A stretch of DNA of 64,000 bases from Larus michahellis (Eukaryota; Chordata; Aves; Charadriiformes; Laridae). This document shows, piece by piece, positions 12,371 through 25,800 of the stretch. Within the stretch, counting starts at the first letter, position 1. Every line of letters starts with the position of its first letter. Both the position numbers and the translations under genes were made by a program. Location of the stretch: contig NC_133897.1 of the NCBI RefSeq assembly GCF_964199755.1, forward strand, positions 121,850,552-121,914,551. Direction: 5' to 3'. The notes under the pieces were generated by a model, which saw only the letters and a program-made list of their open reading frames with translations, ran no database searches and was not told where the DNA came from.

Positions 12371-14771
12371 GTGAGTCACAAGAGCAAGACCACAGATGTA
12401 GGTAGGGAGCTGATAATTGCAAGAAGCGAAGAAAATCAGCTCCCATTCAGCTGGGCTGGACTGGGACCAGGCTGAAATGAAAATAGGACCTAATAGTGTA
12501 CCTTCTGGGAAATCGCTCTGGTTTGGTTAAGACCTTGGTTTCATTGGCCTGGTCAAATTGTGGTTAGCTGGGAGTGCTGTTTATTTTGATCTGCTGAGTA
12601 GGCAGAGCTCTGGTGTGGGCACCCTGGGAGTATAAAGCTGCTGCAGGATTCCCTCTGCCTCGCAAAGCGGCCAGTCAGTAAGGTGGGTGAAATTCACCCA
12701 GAAAATCCACACTCAGCGCAGACGTTGCAATGCCACTGCTTCGAGAATACTGAAAAAAAAACCCTGCATGACGAAACCAACATGAAGTTTTGCTACCACA
12801 GATATCCTGACTCAGGACTGCAGATTTTGGAATTTTTGGGCCTGGACCAAACTTTCCCTGCAAAATATATAAATTTTTTTTTTTGTCTTCCAGCTTTCTG
12901 GCTTAGCCTCTCTGCTGGAGGTGCAGCCAGGGCATATAGAAGGAACCCACTCCCCAGGTCTGGGTCCATTTGGAGTTGGCCTGAAATAGAAAGCTGGATT
13001 AAATAGAAAGAGGATTAAAACCCAGTGGTGGTGAGCTGCAGTGGGGGCACCATGGACTGGACAATGAATGGAAAGCAAAGACTTTTTAAGATGCGGACTT
13101 AGCCAGTATTTTAAACCAGCAGAGTAATTTCTGTTGTACACTTCTGTACATCAGAGAGTAAGCTGACTGTGACCACAGTCCATAGAGAAGCTGTCTGTGT
13201 TCATGCATGTAGAATTGGAAAAATTGCCTGTAGAAAAAAAATGTCATTTTCCCCGAACAGCAGTAATCACCATTCAGCAACAACCTTGTCTCAGCATGAA
13301 GCCTGATAGGAAGCAGAGTGTCATAGCAGAGAAATAAGATAATTGAAAAGGAAAATGTTTCAGCACTCAGGATGACTTCTGCCAGTCTCTCTGAACTAAA
13401 TCTCAACAACTGACTGGCAGACAGTATCTGCCAGTGTCTCTCTGTCAATGGAATACGTTGGCCCTGACCCTCTTCAGAAAGTGAGACACATCAAACAAAA
13501 GACAACAAGACTCATCCTCATTTCAGCTCACAGCTATTAATTTTACGGTGTGACTCCTCCAAATAACAGATGCGTAGCCAGAGCTGTTCCCGGATGCCAG
13601 GTGATGGGAGACCAATTTCCAGCACCTTGACTCCTCTAATTACACTGACAAGTCTCCTGAAATCTCTGATGTGGTCCTTCATCTGAAACAAAAATACAAA
13701 CGATTCTCAATAGCGTCTGTTGAGCTGAGAGGAATGAGAGGATTAATTAGTTGCAGTTCATAAAACAATAAGATTAAAATCCATGAGTAACTGCAAAGTG
13801 TAATTGGCAATAATGATGCAATCACCACAGTGCAAGAAGGACAGGATCGGTCCCAGATATTTTGCATCTGGAACAAAATATATTCACTGCACTAAGCCCG
13901 TGGACCAGGGAGAAGCCTGTATTGCTGGAGGACTCTTCAGCTCTGCTGGCCTGAGCAGCTGCCTGCTTCTCCTCGAGGCTGGTGTGCTGGCAGAGTGTTT
14001 CTCCAGCAGAGGAGCATCGCCTCTAAATCTCCAGGGGTCCGATGGTCTCCGTGGGTCTTACCTAAGGGCTGCACCGGGGCATCCTTCAGCTCGCTGGAGA
14101 GCGTTATGGCTAGTTGTGGTCTCTGGGCCTGTGCACTGTCCTGTGGAGCAGTGGTTGTGCAGCAGGTTGTACAGTTTAGCCCTTCCCCTGCCAGCCCCCC
14201 TAGGTGTGGTGCAGGCTGTGGGCTGCTGGGTGGCAGGGCCACTGTGCAGCTGCCCCCGCCGCCCTCCCAGGTGCCATCAGCCACTGGGCATCACCCAACG
14301 ACAGAGTTGGTCTGGTTTGACACCTTCTGAATGGCAGCAAAACACCCTTATGATTCCAGACTGAGAAAACGGAAGCCTTTCACGTCAAAATTGCTATATT
14401 GAACAGTTTTGACATTTCCAGCAGTGTTTTCCCCCATCACACCCAGACCCCCAGACCATTTTATATTCTCACCTATCTCGCAGTTTGCATTTTGCAATTC
14501 ACTGAAAAACATACTCCACACATTACAGTCTTTTTTTTGGTGGGTGAAGTGCCCTCATGTCTCATCGTCAGCACTGCTTGCGCTGCCTGAGCACGCAGAA
14601 CCAGTACAAAGTGCAGCTCCTGCCTGCTTATACAAAGATTGTATGCAAAGAGTCTATTTCTAGCCTTTCTAAGGGCACTAAACTTGTAGCATGCCAATCA
14701 CAGTTTTTCTATCCAAAGAGCCTCTCTTTTTGGCTTTTCTTTCCAGATGTCCTTTACCCATGATGTGACAG

Positions 14772-14854
14772 GAGGAACATCACTGAGTGCTCTATTAAAA
14801 TCCCGTCTCTGGGAAAAGACATAGTTCCTTTACAAAGAGACCACAGCATGAGAA
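14772..14854 (+). CDS. Possible second exon of the same unidentified plus-strand gene
   Basis: An 83-nt open segment (RNITECSIKIP, then SLGKDIVPLQRDHSMR) ends at a consensus GTAAGT donor. It begins after GTGACAG, a weak acceptor with its pyrimidine tract about 25-50 bases upstream. One leading base completes the phase-2 codon left by the 12,291-12,370 segment, so the two could be joined in frame. The stronger acceptor just upstream (TTTCTTTCCAG) leaves a stop in every frame. This is weak evidence taken alone. Confidence 0.2.
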
Positions 14855-15037
14855 GTAAGTACTGCAGTAATGCCTTGACTACTTCTCTCTATAGATAGAG
14901 GTTTTGCCTAAAGGGGAGAAAATAATGGGGATTTCCCACACTCCCTTCCAACCTCCTTGCAAGAACATGTGATCTTGGCAGGTGTGCTAGAGAAAAACTT
15001 TCATGGTACCTTGCTAAAATAAAGGCAGAGAGTCAAC

Positions 15038-15056
15038 AAGAAAGAAAGAAAGAAAA
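15038..15056. repeat. (GAAA)n microsatellite
   Basis: About four and a half uninterrupted GAAA units. Confidence 0.95.
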
Positions 15057-18000
15057 CACACAGCATGTACTTCTGGCATCCACAGACCAGCTCAATTTTG
15101 ATAAAGGCTGGAAAAGCAAAAGCCGTCAATCACAAAGTTTTGACATTGCACACAGAAACTGGGCGGTTCACAGCTTTTTACTGCCCTGTTGGGTGTAATG
15201 GGAGGGCCAGATGCCTGCTGCAGAGCTCCCCAGGAGTGCTCTGAGCACCAAGGAGTGGGGAGGGGAGAAAGATAGATGGGGAAAAGAAACAATGCCGAGG
15301 GAAGGCAGAGAGCAGAGCAGAGAGGAAGGAGAGAGCGCAGCAGGAAAGGACACAGTGTAAGGGAGGAAAAGTGCCAGAGGAAGAGCAAGAAGGTGGCAGA
15401 AAAGTTACAAAGAGCTACTTTCAGCTCTTCTTGCTGAGATATGATGGAGCCAGCTAGTTCACTTGCTTTCTACTACCTCTGACAGACTCTCCTGCCACTG
15501 CAAGGACATCACTGCCCAGCACATGAAATACCTTAAACAGCAACCATAATGCTCCCAAAATGTTATATCAACTGCCTATAGCACACATTGCCTGCCCACA
15601 GTGGATGTAGAGGAAAGCCAAGAGCATCACGAGCTTCTCCACACTGCCTCCAGGCAAGCTCCTCAGCCCTCCTGTGCAGTAAGAAAAGACTTGGTGTCTC
15701 CTACCTGGTTTGAAATACTTTTCAGAAAGCATTTCCCACCCCAAAACTTACCACCTTCTGTATGACAGAACCATAAAGAAATGCAAGAGATAAATACAGA
15801 GGGGGAGTGAGGGTGCTGCGATTGTGGGGCGCAGGCACACACACTTACAGTTCCTGCTGTTCTGGCCCAAGGATTAACCGCCCCCAGCCCAGAGCCACCG
15901 TCTCAGCCCTGCTCTCCTCACCTCACCCCGCTGAGCCCCTTCATCCCTTCGGTCCAAGCAGAGAGGGATTTTTTTGCACACTTTCAGTGGTAGGTCTTTG
16001 CTAAGCAATGTGTGTGCAATGAAGTCAAGTTATCCATGAGGACGTGAGCCATGCCGATCTGCATCACCAACCCTCCCAGCAGGTGGGAATGACTTTTGGT
16101 CTGTCCTGGTCAGGAGCAGGCTTAGAACAGGGAACAACTGCATTGTAGAAAAACACTGTTTTCCCTTCAAAAAGCATAGCAGGCAGGCAAGGCCCACTAG
16201 GTTTTCCATGCTGTGCTACACTAGGAACCGTGGTGGTTTGCCTTACCATTTCTGCCACCGACACCATAAATAGTGAATTCAGTGTATTTAAATACATTGT
16301 CAGCAACAAAAAACATATGTTCATTTGTCAGGTCAGAATAAGTTTTATTGTTTTATTTTTAAAAACAAATATTTTCTTTATTTATTTTTTTTTAATTCCA
16401 ATAATCCTTTGACTCTTTCATCAGGCCTTAATGCCTAATAATAAAGAGCCTCCGCAGTTGATGGCATTTGATTTATTCATACACTTACTAGCAGTAACTT
16501 ATGACTTACCCTGATGAACAACAGATGGGAAAATCCAAAAACTGGAAGGTTTGAAAAGATTTTGGATACTGCGGTTGCCACAGAAAGCTACCCGCACAAG
16601 AGGGAAAACTTACCCCGCCACATAATGGGAACATAGTCTGAGTGCGCTGTCATTCTTAATGTCTAATATATGGGGAATTCTCTGCAAAGGCACAATGTTC
16701 CTCCCATTAACTTATAAAAGGAGCTGGCATGGATTCTAGAGTCATTTTCAAAACATTACATTTTATACACAAAGTTGAATGTCTCCTTCTACGTAAATGT
16801 TTTACTCTATGCTCAGAGCTGACAGCCAGGTTCAGATAGTTCAATGCCAATTTGAAGAAACCTAAAAAGATACAGCGGGTTTTTTCTTCACATTAACAAA
16901 AGGACGTTGTGTAAATGTATGTTCACATATTTTCCACTAAAAAAAAAAAAAAGTAGCATCTACTGCATGTCAGCCTTGGCTTCCACTATAGAGAATTGAA
17001 AGTGACTATAAATCCAGGCATGGAAATTCCAAACTTTCTTAAATTCTCTATGTAGATTTCTTAGAAAAATTATATTTGTGGTTTAGACTAATAGCTCATA
17101 TTATTATCTCCTCATATAGCTAGCAAGCAGCACAGCTCAAAGAGCAGTCACAGCACAAAAATACCCACCATTTTTCAGATCATTTTAAAGATCTGCATGT
17201 TATGGCTGGGATTCCAAACATCTGTATGGAAGCTGGGCACACAGCCCTTCCACACAACACAGATTACAACTTTTTGTCTTTTGATAGAGTGACGTTTTTA
17301 GGCTTTGCAATGATATGCTAGTTAAAACCCCCAAACATACGCCTTGGTCAGTGAGTCCTCCAGAGATTTATTCACATACTCAGCTTGTGTATTGACGTCA
17401 ACGGGACTTTGAGTGGGAAGGACCAGATGACCTCTGAACGTAGCTTCCCCTCCTGTTTTTCACTGATTCACCATCTGAAAAGGTCAGCATTGCCTAAAGG
17501 TCCTCAAAGCCTGATCCCACCTCATCTGAAGTCAGAGACGGCAGTCACGGTAATTGCAGCCCCACAGAATTAGCTTCCTGTTTGTGCTGTGCTGCTGACC
17601 CATGTGTCTTGGGAAGTCTTGGAGAAAACACGCACTGAAAGGACTTCCTGGGTGCTCAAAGTCCAGCTGCCTTTTCTGATTGTTTTTTTGGGGTTGCTGA
17701 AGAGACACAGTGTTTTTGACCGTGGGCAGGGTTTCTGTTCTGTAACGTGCTGTAAATGTTTTGTACTCTCCATTAGGCCATGTATTTTAAACATATATGC
17801 ATCATGGAAATCCAATAAAAAGTATCTTAATGATTGTTCATATACAAAAACATTGTGGATAAAAGGAGGCTTGGGGGGGTGGGAGGGGGTGTTGAGGGCA
17901 GTTTAAAAACAGGACAGAAAACTCTATGTCCCAAGTAAATATGCCAAATGTACTCTATAGCAACTGAAAAGCCCTTAAAGCGGTTAATTGGAGAGTTTCA

Positions 18001-19267
18001 TAGAGATTAACTTTTGCAATCAGGTACATTTTCTCCAAGTCACCACAGAAACAGCAGCAAAAAGAGTTGCTGATGAATCATTATCATTATAAAATACAGG
18101 TAATCCCCTGAGGCTTTGGTAGTGTTTTCTGGGGAGCGGAGGGTGAACTGGCTCTGCAGATGGCAAAGTCCTGCCTTATCACCCAAAGTAACCCCAGCTG
18201 GAAACCAAAGCTATAATCACTTTTCATAACAAAGCTATGGTAATTTTCGCCATAGTCTGGCCAAAATGAGAGCCTGGCACTTCCAGCGTGCCCTTGTTCT
18301 CACAGCAGTTCAACCAAATCCTCCCTAACCAGTAGAAGCAACCATTTCAAAAGCCCTTTCTCCAACACCCCTTCATTTTCATTTCCTTCCTCTTCAAAGG
18401 GAGAAAAATGGAGTCCAAGAACAAGGGTAAAAAGAGCTGTGCCTATTCTTACTCTGCCTCATTGTCCTTGTAAGCCAAATTCAAGGATTGGGATCTTCAC
18501 GTGGGGTCTCAGGTTTCACAGGTTTCAGTGGTTTGCACCAGCAGAGATTCTTGCCCCTTATGGTATTTCTCGGTGAGGTCTTCACCCTCCTAATTCCAAG
18601 GTCATATACTGGAAAATGGGAATCATAAATAACATCCTAGGGCAAGTTCTAAAATTACACCAAAAGGTAAACAAAAGTTACATGCTATCTTGAATTAACC
18701 AAACTATTTTGATGTCAATCGTGTGGAATGAGGTCAGAACCTGCCTGTTCATATCCAAGCATGGAATAAAATCACCTATATATCCCAGCAAATGCAACAC
18801 ATGTGGTCATTCAATATTGCTTCTTGGAAAACAGGCATTTCAGTTAGCATTTACCTTTTCAGTTGCTTTAACAATTAAACCAGCATGAGCTTGTCCTTTT
18901 GAAACTCTGCATTGAGTTATTTCTTTTGAACAGACAGAATACAAAATGTATGTAGTCTAGAAAGGTTAATAATGCTTTATGGAAAACCCTTCAATGGTTA
19001 GTGTATTCTCCTGGAGACGGAGTAAAAGGATGTTACGAAATGCAGAGAGGACTTGTCTGACTTAGTGCATGATGCGAACACAGCACAACGAACTTAAGTT
19101 GGCATGGCAAGAGTCATACAGCATTTATAGCATGTCCATGCTGTAGCACCTGTCCCATCAAAGGGTATGAGAAAAGACAGTAAAATAGTCTAGAAAATGG
19201 GGTAGTAGAAGGACTCTTTAGAAAAAGTATGAAAATAGTACTGTCAGAGGGCTTCATGCAAGCAGCT

Positions 19268-19876
19268 TTAGAGGTCTGTAAATGTACGATGCACAGGTAC
19301 GGCCTCCAAGGTGATTTCCAAAGTATCGATTTCAGTGCTTTTTTCTCCCTGCACAACCACCTTTACTGACCTCTTATTGGCCTGTCTCATTTTGGCTTCG
19401 AGGTTGCTCTCAAAGGACACGGTATCTTGAGGAGGGCGTTCCATAGCGCTCCGCCTCTCCTGGCAGCATTTTGGATAGCTTTGAAAGCAGTCGAAAGTAT
19501 CACTGCGCTTTTCACGAGGGAAAAAAGAACGTTCTTCTGCAACTGGCAGTGAATTACAGCTGGATTCATTTTTGCCCTTAAATGTTCTCAGGCTGGTGTT
19601 CAAAGTTGATCTGTAGTTCTGTGGCGCCTTGACACAAAAACAGCTGATGCAGAACTGTTGAAAAACTGTGAAATCTTTGGCGACGGTGTTTCGGAAATTG
19701 GGCTTCAGGAGGAGATAGATAACTGGATTGTAGAGTGTGGAGGACTTTGCAAAGACAGCTGGCACAGCAAAGGCTAATGGAGGAATCTTATCTATTGATC
19801 CAAAAGCTGCCCACATGGCGATGATGGCATAAGGGCTCCAAGCAGCAAAAAATCCAATGCACACAGCAACACTCAG
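19268..19876 (-). CDS. OPN5L1: OPN5L1 terminal coding exon (helices 6-7 and C-tail)
   Basis: It encodes residues 239-440 and the TAA stop (19270-19268). Helix 6 reads VCIGFFAAWSPYAI. Helix 7 carries K282, then NPVIY. The tail has a cysteine group C314, C317, C319 suited to palmitoylation, many Ser/Thr, and ends FTDL, which fits a class I PDZ ligand (T-X-L). The acceptor is the less common AAG form (TCTCTGCAAG|C) behind a strong pyrimidine tract; it is the only phase-compatible site that keeps the K252-equivalent alignment. I see no AATAAA or ATTAAA on this strand in the 500 bases after the stop, so the 3' end of the mRNA is unplaced. Confidence 0.93.
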   Translation of the reverse strand: MSVAVCIGFFAAWSPYAIIAMWAAFGSIDKIPPLAFAVPAVFAKSSTLYNPVIYLLLKPNFRNTVAKDFTVFQQFCISCFCVKAPQNYRSTLNTSLRTFKGKNESSCNSLPVAEERSFFPREKRSDTFDCFQSYPKCCQERRSAMERPPQDTVSFESNLEAKMRQANKRSVKVVVQGEKSTEIDTLEITLEAVPVHRTFTDL

Positions 19877-22800
19877 CTTGCAGAGAAAAAGAGAAAACAC
19901 TGAGTTAAAAAATTGCGTGCATGAAAAAAATAGTCACCAAAATAGTATATGCTTAAAAATACGACCTGACTGAACACCCTTATTAAAAGTCTCCCCAAGC
20001 CTTCCATCATACTGCGGCTGCTCTCCAAATGCGTATTTTTGTAGCAACTTAACTCTGTCAGAAACTTACTTCTACCTGAAACTTTCAGAGTTACAATGTA
20101 TCAGCTCCTACACTTCTCTCTCTCTTCAATAAAGTTCCATGAAAAGTCTTTTTAGACCAAAAAACAAAGCCAACCTAAAGAAAAAGATACCATTCTGGGA
20201 AAATGCTTGTCTGGATGCAAAGCCATTTCTGTCTTCTAATTCATGAATAATACTAGTTTTCCCGGCTACAGAATGTCTTCCATAATTTTACTGTTGGTGC
20301 TCAACTGAAGCCACACACAGGCACCTGAGAGCAGAAAACCAGATTGATTCTGAAGGTGAATCAAATTAATGAATTTAACCCCTACTGCACGATTGTTTGT
20401 CCTAATAAACTCTATGAAGAAAGCTTTGATAGGCCTTTTTTAAACAAACAAACAAAAAACCCCCTACCACAACAACAACAGAAAACAACAAATAACCATA
20501 AACACCACACAACAAAAAAAAATTATCGGAGAGATATGTAAAATGCAAGAGTAAATATTGAATCTGCAACAAACATAAACCTTGAGAAATCTAAACTAAC
20601 TTGCTGGGCATCACTCTAAGCACTGTTTATAACTGAAATGACGTATATTTTAAAGACAGAAACAATAATATTCATGCTCTTGAAGAAGCTTTACAAGACC
20701 ATTTTTGCCAAAAGTATGTATTTCCAAAGAAGCAAGACAGTAGAGAATCCATTCAATTCAGAGTAGTATTGGATCCAAGGGACAGAAGAAAATGCATTAG
20801 GAAGGTACTTTTGTGTTCAGCTGCCGATTGTGCTACCTGCCTGAGCTGCCCTCTGCAAGAGCAAGTCCAGAGCTGCTAACTAGCTCCATTATCTGCAAAT
20901 CCACCACTATTCTCAGTGAGGCTCTGGCTAGAGATTCAAGGTTATAAAAATCATGGAGTGTTTTCTTAAGAGAGATGACGTTGTTGTGTTCAGAGTAAGA
21001 GTGAAAGAGGCTGTGAGCACTAACATCAGAGCAACACAAAACAGACTCTTTTAAGGCATAGAGAGGTCCTCCAAATGCTACTATTTTCTCCTTAAGTTTA
21101 ATAGTCTCACAAATTTTATTTTGCAAGAAGAAATGCATGGCGATTGCCAAGAAATATATACCACGAGTTTTATGAGAAACGTCTGTGGCATTTAACTGTT
21201 TTTTCTATTAGGCTAAAATCTGTTTATAAATTTGTGTATGTCTCTAAAAAGCCATCCATTATAATAATAGTGCCACAAGAGCAATTTCCCATTTATGGGT
21301 AATCTTTTAGAGCTCTAACCTATTAGAGCTCCCATGAAGTCCAAAGTTAAAGTCATTTGACAGAATTGAGAAACAAGGCCTTTTGACAGAATGAGACTAG
21401 TTAAGAAATGATGAAGAGGCAAATCCACAACTTAATTGGGATGAACTTAATTCTTCTCTTTGCTTCCATAGTATTCTGCTTCTGTACATCAGCTGAAGGT
21501 CTGGCTCTACCTATGGGTATGCTGGTACCATATGCATGTGTTTTGTAATCACAACTGTCCGTGGCCAGTACTCAAGACTGAAACTAAAAGCAATCTCTGT
21601 GGCAAGTAATATGCCTTGTCCCTTTAGAATCACATTAGGAAGAAGTGGACATTAAAAATCAATTGGTGCATTTCCTAGATGGCTTATTTATGGTAGCAAT
21701 TAATCTTTGGGATTGCAATAGGCTTTACATTGTTCCTATGAAAAGACTTTTGGCGCGTATTTCCAAGGAGCTCTCAGCCAACTTCCCAAACCACATCAAT
21801 ACGATTTCTAGAGCAAGATGGGGATTGATCTTGCATAACTTGAGCTATCCAAAAACTTATACGATAAATCTAAACTAGACTAGGTTCTTTATAATGTCAA
21901 AGGAAAGAGAGACATATCTCCTGAGAGTAATTGATAACATTCAAAGATCTATGTCTAAAATATATGTGATGGATTGCTCTCAGGTCTTTGTCACTGACAA
22001 TTTTGAGGACGTACTTAGACAACTAACTTTTAGTGGAGCATAATTTGGCAAAATGAACCCCCTTCGAGATATTTAAGCATGTCAACTGTACATACACATA
22101 CACAAATCTAGAAAGAGACTTTGTTATTTTTATTGCCATGCCACATATTGAGTAGATTAGAGTTTAGGACAAAAGAGCTCGAAAGGACTTAATATTGTAT
22201 GCCCATGGTAAGAAGTTTCAAGCCAAATGTTTGATGAAGTACCTCCATCTCCTTAAGGTCAACAAAATACCAACATGGTTCCAAGAAGACAGGTATGAGG
22301 AGTGGGCTAACCAGTGATGCCAACACAAGATAGCAAAGAACACCGGTATTCTCATATGCACAACAAAAGAGGAGAATTTTAATGAGGTAGATATGGGACA
22401 ACTTTGTGAACATTCACAAGAAATTCACCAAAGAGCCAAACCAAAGAACACCTTTGTGTTTCTCTGGGCAAACAAGAACAACAGCAAAACTGCATAAGGA
22501 CAACAAATGGGGGAGGAATGCATAGGCACACTATGCCTTCAAAGACATATCCTTTAGTACATATTCTTGGAGACATCAAGTATTTGCATAACCGTATCTT
22601 AGCTACCTCTGAAAGACTACACATGCAATTTGCAGTGGTCAGTTTTCCTAAAACGATCCAAAAAAAGTTTACTGAATGTACACCGTTCCAGTAAAAATAG
22701 AGAAGCAATGAAGCATAACAAGTCGGATATAATAAAGGATTTCAATTACTGGCATATAAACTGGTCAAAGATAATAACAGAAAAGTTTTGGAAGAAATAT

Positions 22801-25800
22801 AATCTTCTCCATGAGCTCTTTCACTGTAAGGGACAAAGTACTTGTAAGTGAGCATTCCTTTTTTCCTGCAGGTTCATATTTCAACTTTGCTGATGATTTC
22901 CAAACAACTTTCTTAATGCACTGGCCAAAGGTTACCTAAAAATGTAAGTGGCAGGATAGAAACAAAGCAACATCAGTTCTGTAATTTAAGCCCGAATAAC
23001 CAATGAGAATTCTGTAAATGTGTCAGGAAAAGAAAAACATTACTTCTGTCTCAGGTAGGAAATTTACGATGATAAGTTCATTTAACCCCAGAAACCATTG
23101 TTCAGAATAACTGGTCTGTACATTCTTATATTTCATTTCATTAACTCACAAAGGCCACACATAAACAACGTACACCAACCAGAACTGTTCATAAGCAAAT
23201 ATGACTTTCACACTATGAGATGGGTCAGCTACCCTGTTTCATTACATTACTGTGTGATTGATTCAATTATCGTTATGCTGCACTTGATGGAGAGATGTCA
23301 GTTCTAGCCTTGGATTTCCTCCTGTGAAGGTGATACCACCTGAAGTAGAAGTCACCTGTGCATCACTACACAATGAGACCCAGAGACGATTACAGCTGAG
23401 CCTTATCATAATTTCACTCTAAACTTGAGCCCAGCATCTCTCATTAAAAGGAAGAAGAGACATATTGCCTAGTTTTAGCCTCAGCCTATACTACACAGCT
23501 GCTAAAACAGCAGTAACAGCAAACTGAGACCGTATAGAACAAAAGGAAAGCCAGCATAAAGTTGTGTGGCTGATTAAGGAGCAACATGACTATGTGACAG
23601 AAAAATATGTGCAGGCCTCATATAAAGGCCTAAAAGAATTTAGTTGTGATGAAAACTCTTCCAACAGGCACTAAGTAACTCATTACAGATTGTAGAAAGT
23701 AAATCAAAGGCTTACAATCCAAAAACCCTTAGTGTTAATAGGAAGATGATTTTAATGAACTATAATAGACTCTCTGTAATGTCTTCATTTTATCATGGGA
23801 ATAGAGAGAAAAACAGCTTCAGCTCTACGAGTTATCTTTTCATAACTGCACATATCCATGGAAATTTCTAATACATTTTCTTATCAAAGTGACCATCAAG
23901 TGTCCCAGTGGTATGAATAAAAGGCAATGTCTTCTTCCCACATCTTGCAAGCCAGATTTTTATTTTAATTGTTTGTATTTCCACTCAAAGATCTCACTGA
24001 CCAGAAGAATCCATATGGTCCTGTCTGCCATACAGGGACATAGGAACAATACTATCACTGGATACATCATGCCCGCTATACACCAGGCACCCATTCTGAC
24101 TGGGAAGCTTGACATAACTTACGTAGTTTGCCAAGCCTAAATCATTCAATACAATGTAAAAATTCATATAAATGTAGGCATATAGCAATTTTTTAATTTC
24201 CCAAGGTCAGGCAAGAAGTGATTCACCCTTGCTCTGCCTCTTAGCCTAGACAGGGCTCTATCGTAGCTTGTGAACGATATGTTTTGGCATAAAGGAGTTT
24301 TCAAAAATCTTTTGAAATTTTGCCGTCGAGTGTTGGCAAATTCTATACGCAAAATCCTTCTTTAAAATATCTTCTGGAATAGCAAATAAACACAATTACA
24401 AATGAAAAAAAAAATTCTTTGTGTCTAGCACAAAGATATTGTTCACATACCAAATGTAACAGTAGGTGACACTTCTCAGAAATTTACAGGCAATAATCTC
24501 TCTTGGAGAATTACGATTGAGTGGGAACATGGGGAAAACATTATGGTTTATAAGAAGAGCTTCACAACAAAGAACACAAGTTACAGAAGTTATTTTTACA
24601 TTACGGGTAAACAGAAAAAGAAAATAGGTGTTCTACGCTTACAGCATTGTCGCCTTTGTAGTTAGATCTTCAGCTGGTGTATGTCAGTTCAGCCATGCAG
24701 ACTGGAGCAAGCCCTGGCTGTTGGCACAAGCTAAGAATCTGGTTCAACTATTTCAAACTAGATGTTTATTGGCGTACATATTGAATAACACGGGGTGAAT
24801 TCAGCTTGCTGACACATTGAAGTAAACGATGCTTTATGGGACTGACCCACTGGTGAGAATATCCCTCATGCAATGACACTCAGCCAGTCACCCAGGCACC
24901 AAGAGGCACCTTGGTGTCAGCCTAAAAGAAACGAAGTCGTGGTACTTGTTCCCATGAAAGAAGTGGAAACTATGCACGTGTACAAATCTTTCACAGCTTC
25001 CCTCTTAGGATTACCATAAGTTTCTTTCATAAGAACGCACAGTGCTTGGAAAGGATACTGGTGTAAAGTAAGTGAAAAACAAATTTTACCAAATCATATG
25101 TTTTGAAAACTAATTGAAAAACATGAATCACTTAATCACTATGTTTTTTATTTAAAAAAAAAATTACAACAGAAATATCTTATTTGAATCCTTGTTGCTT
25201 GACTTCTGTTTCTAACTTCCAGATGCCTTACTTGTGGAGCTATTTTGCCCCATGTTTTTAATAGAAAATGACTCATTTCCACATGCAAAAGCATATATGC
25301 ATTTGTGTACATGCATACTAAAATTATGCATAACTATCCTGTAATTGTACATGCAAAATCCTCTGGAGTATTTTGTTAAATAATACCTGTTCAAAAAACC
25401 CAACAACAAAATGCCTTTTTTTCATGCATCTCTAATCATGTTCGCAAAGGAATGTGCATTTTTGCAAGTTATTCCAGATTTCTCAATCTGTCCATCAAGT
25501 TTATAAAAATTAAAATAAGAAACACAACACACTAACCATGCTTGATACATTCAACAAATCAATTTCTGAAACTACTCATATTTTTCCACGCCCCATCAGG
25601 GAAAGTATTTGTCACTTCCAATCTGCTTCCAAATAACGATGTCTTCTGGCCTATGGAGAACTACCAACATCTAGAAACAGATTTCCGGATTTGCCCTTCT
25701 CCTGTATAGGAACAAGAACTCAATGCACCAGTCATTCTCCTCATTTTTTTGCTCTCATCTTTCCCTTAACACAGTCACCAAGGTAATTTACATTAAACTA

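Larger units (their letters stand above)
12371..19267. other. Intergenic, 3' flank of OPN5L1
   Basis: Apart from the possible exon at 14.77 kb, no gene was recognised. It includes a GC-rich block at about 13,830-14,320, a purine-rich stretch at about 15,240-15,420, a GAAA microsatellite at 15,038-15,056 and a C-rich patch at about 15,860-15,960. Long overlapping frames on both strands in the GC-rich block reflect composition rather than coding. Confidence 0.55.

Noticed and set aside
12625..12645. GGGAGTATAAAGC, a TATA-box-like site on the plus strand
   Set aside because: No supported transcript or coding start downstream; TATAAA is common in AT-rich DNA.
13804..14364. 186-codon plus-strand frame as a gene
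   Set aside because: GC-rich, competing antisense frame, no domain or family recognised.
14755..14815. ATG-initiated frame right after the acceptor TTTCTTTCCAG
   Set aside because: It stops after 25 codons before the GTAAGT donor; no family recognised.
22872..22930. Short open segment after TTTTTTCCTGCAG in the opsin's last intron (plus strand)
   Set aside because: No convincing donor (AAAG|GTTACC), stop shortly after, no family recognised.
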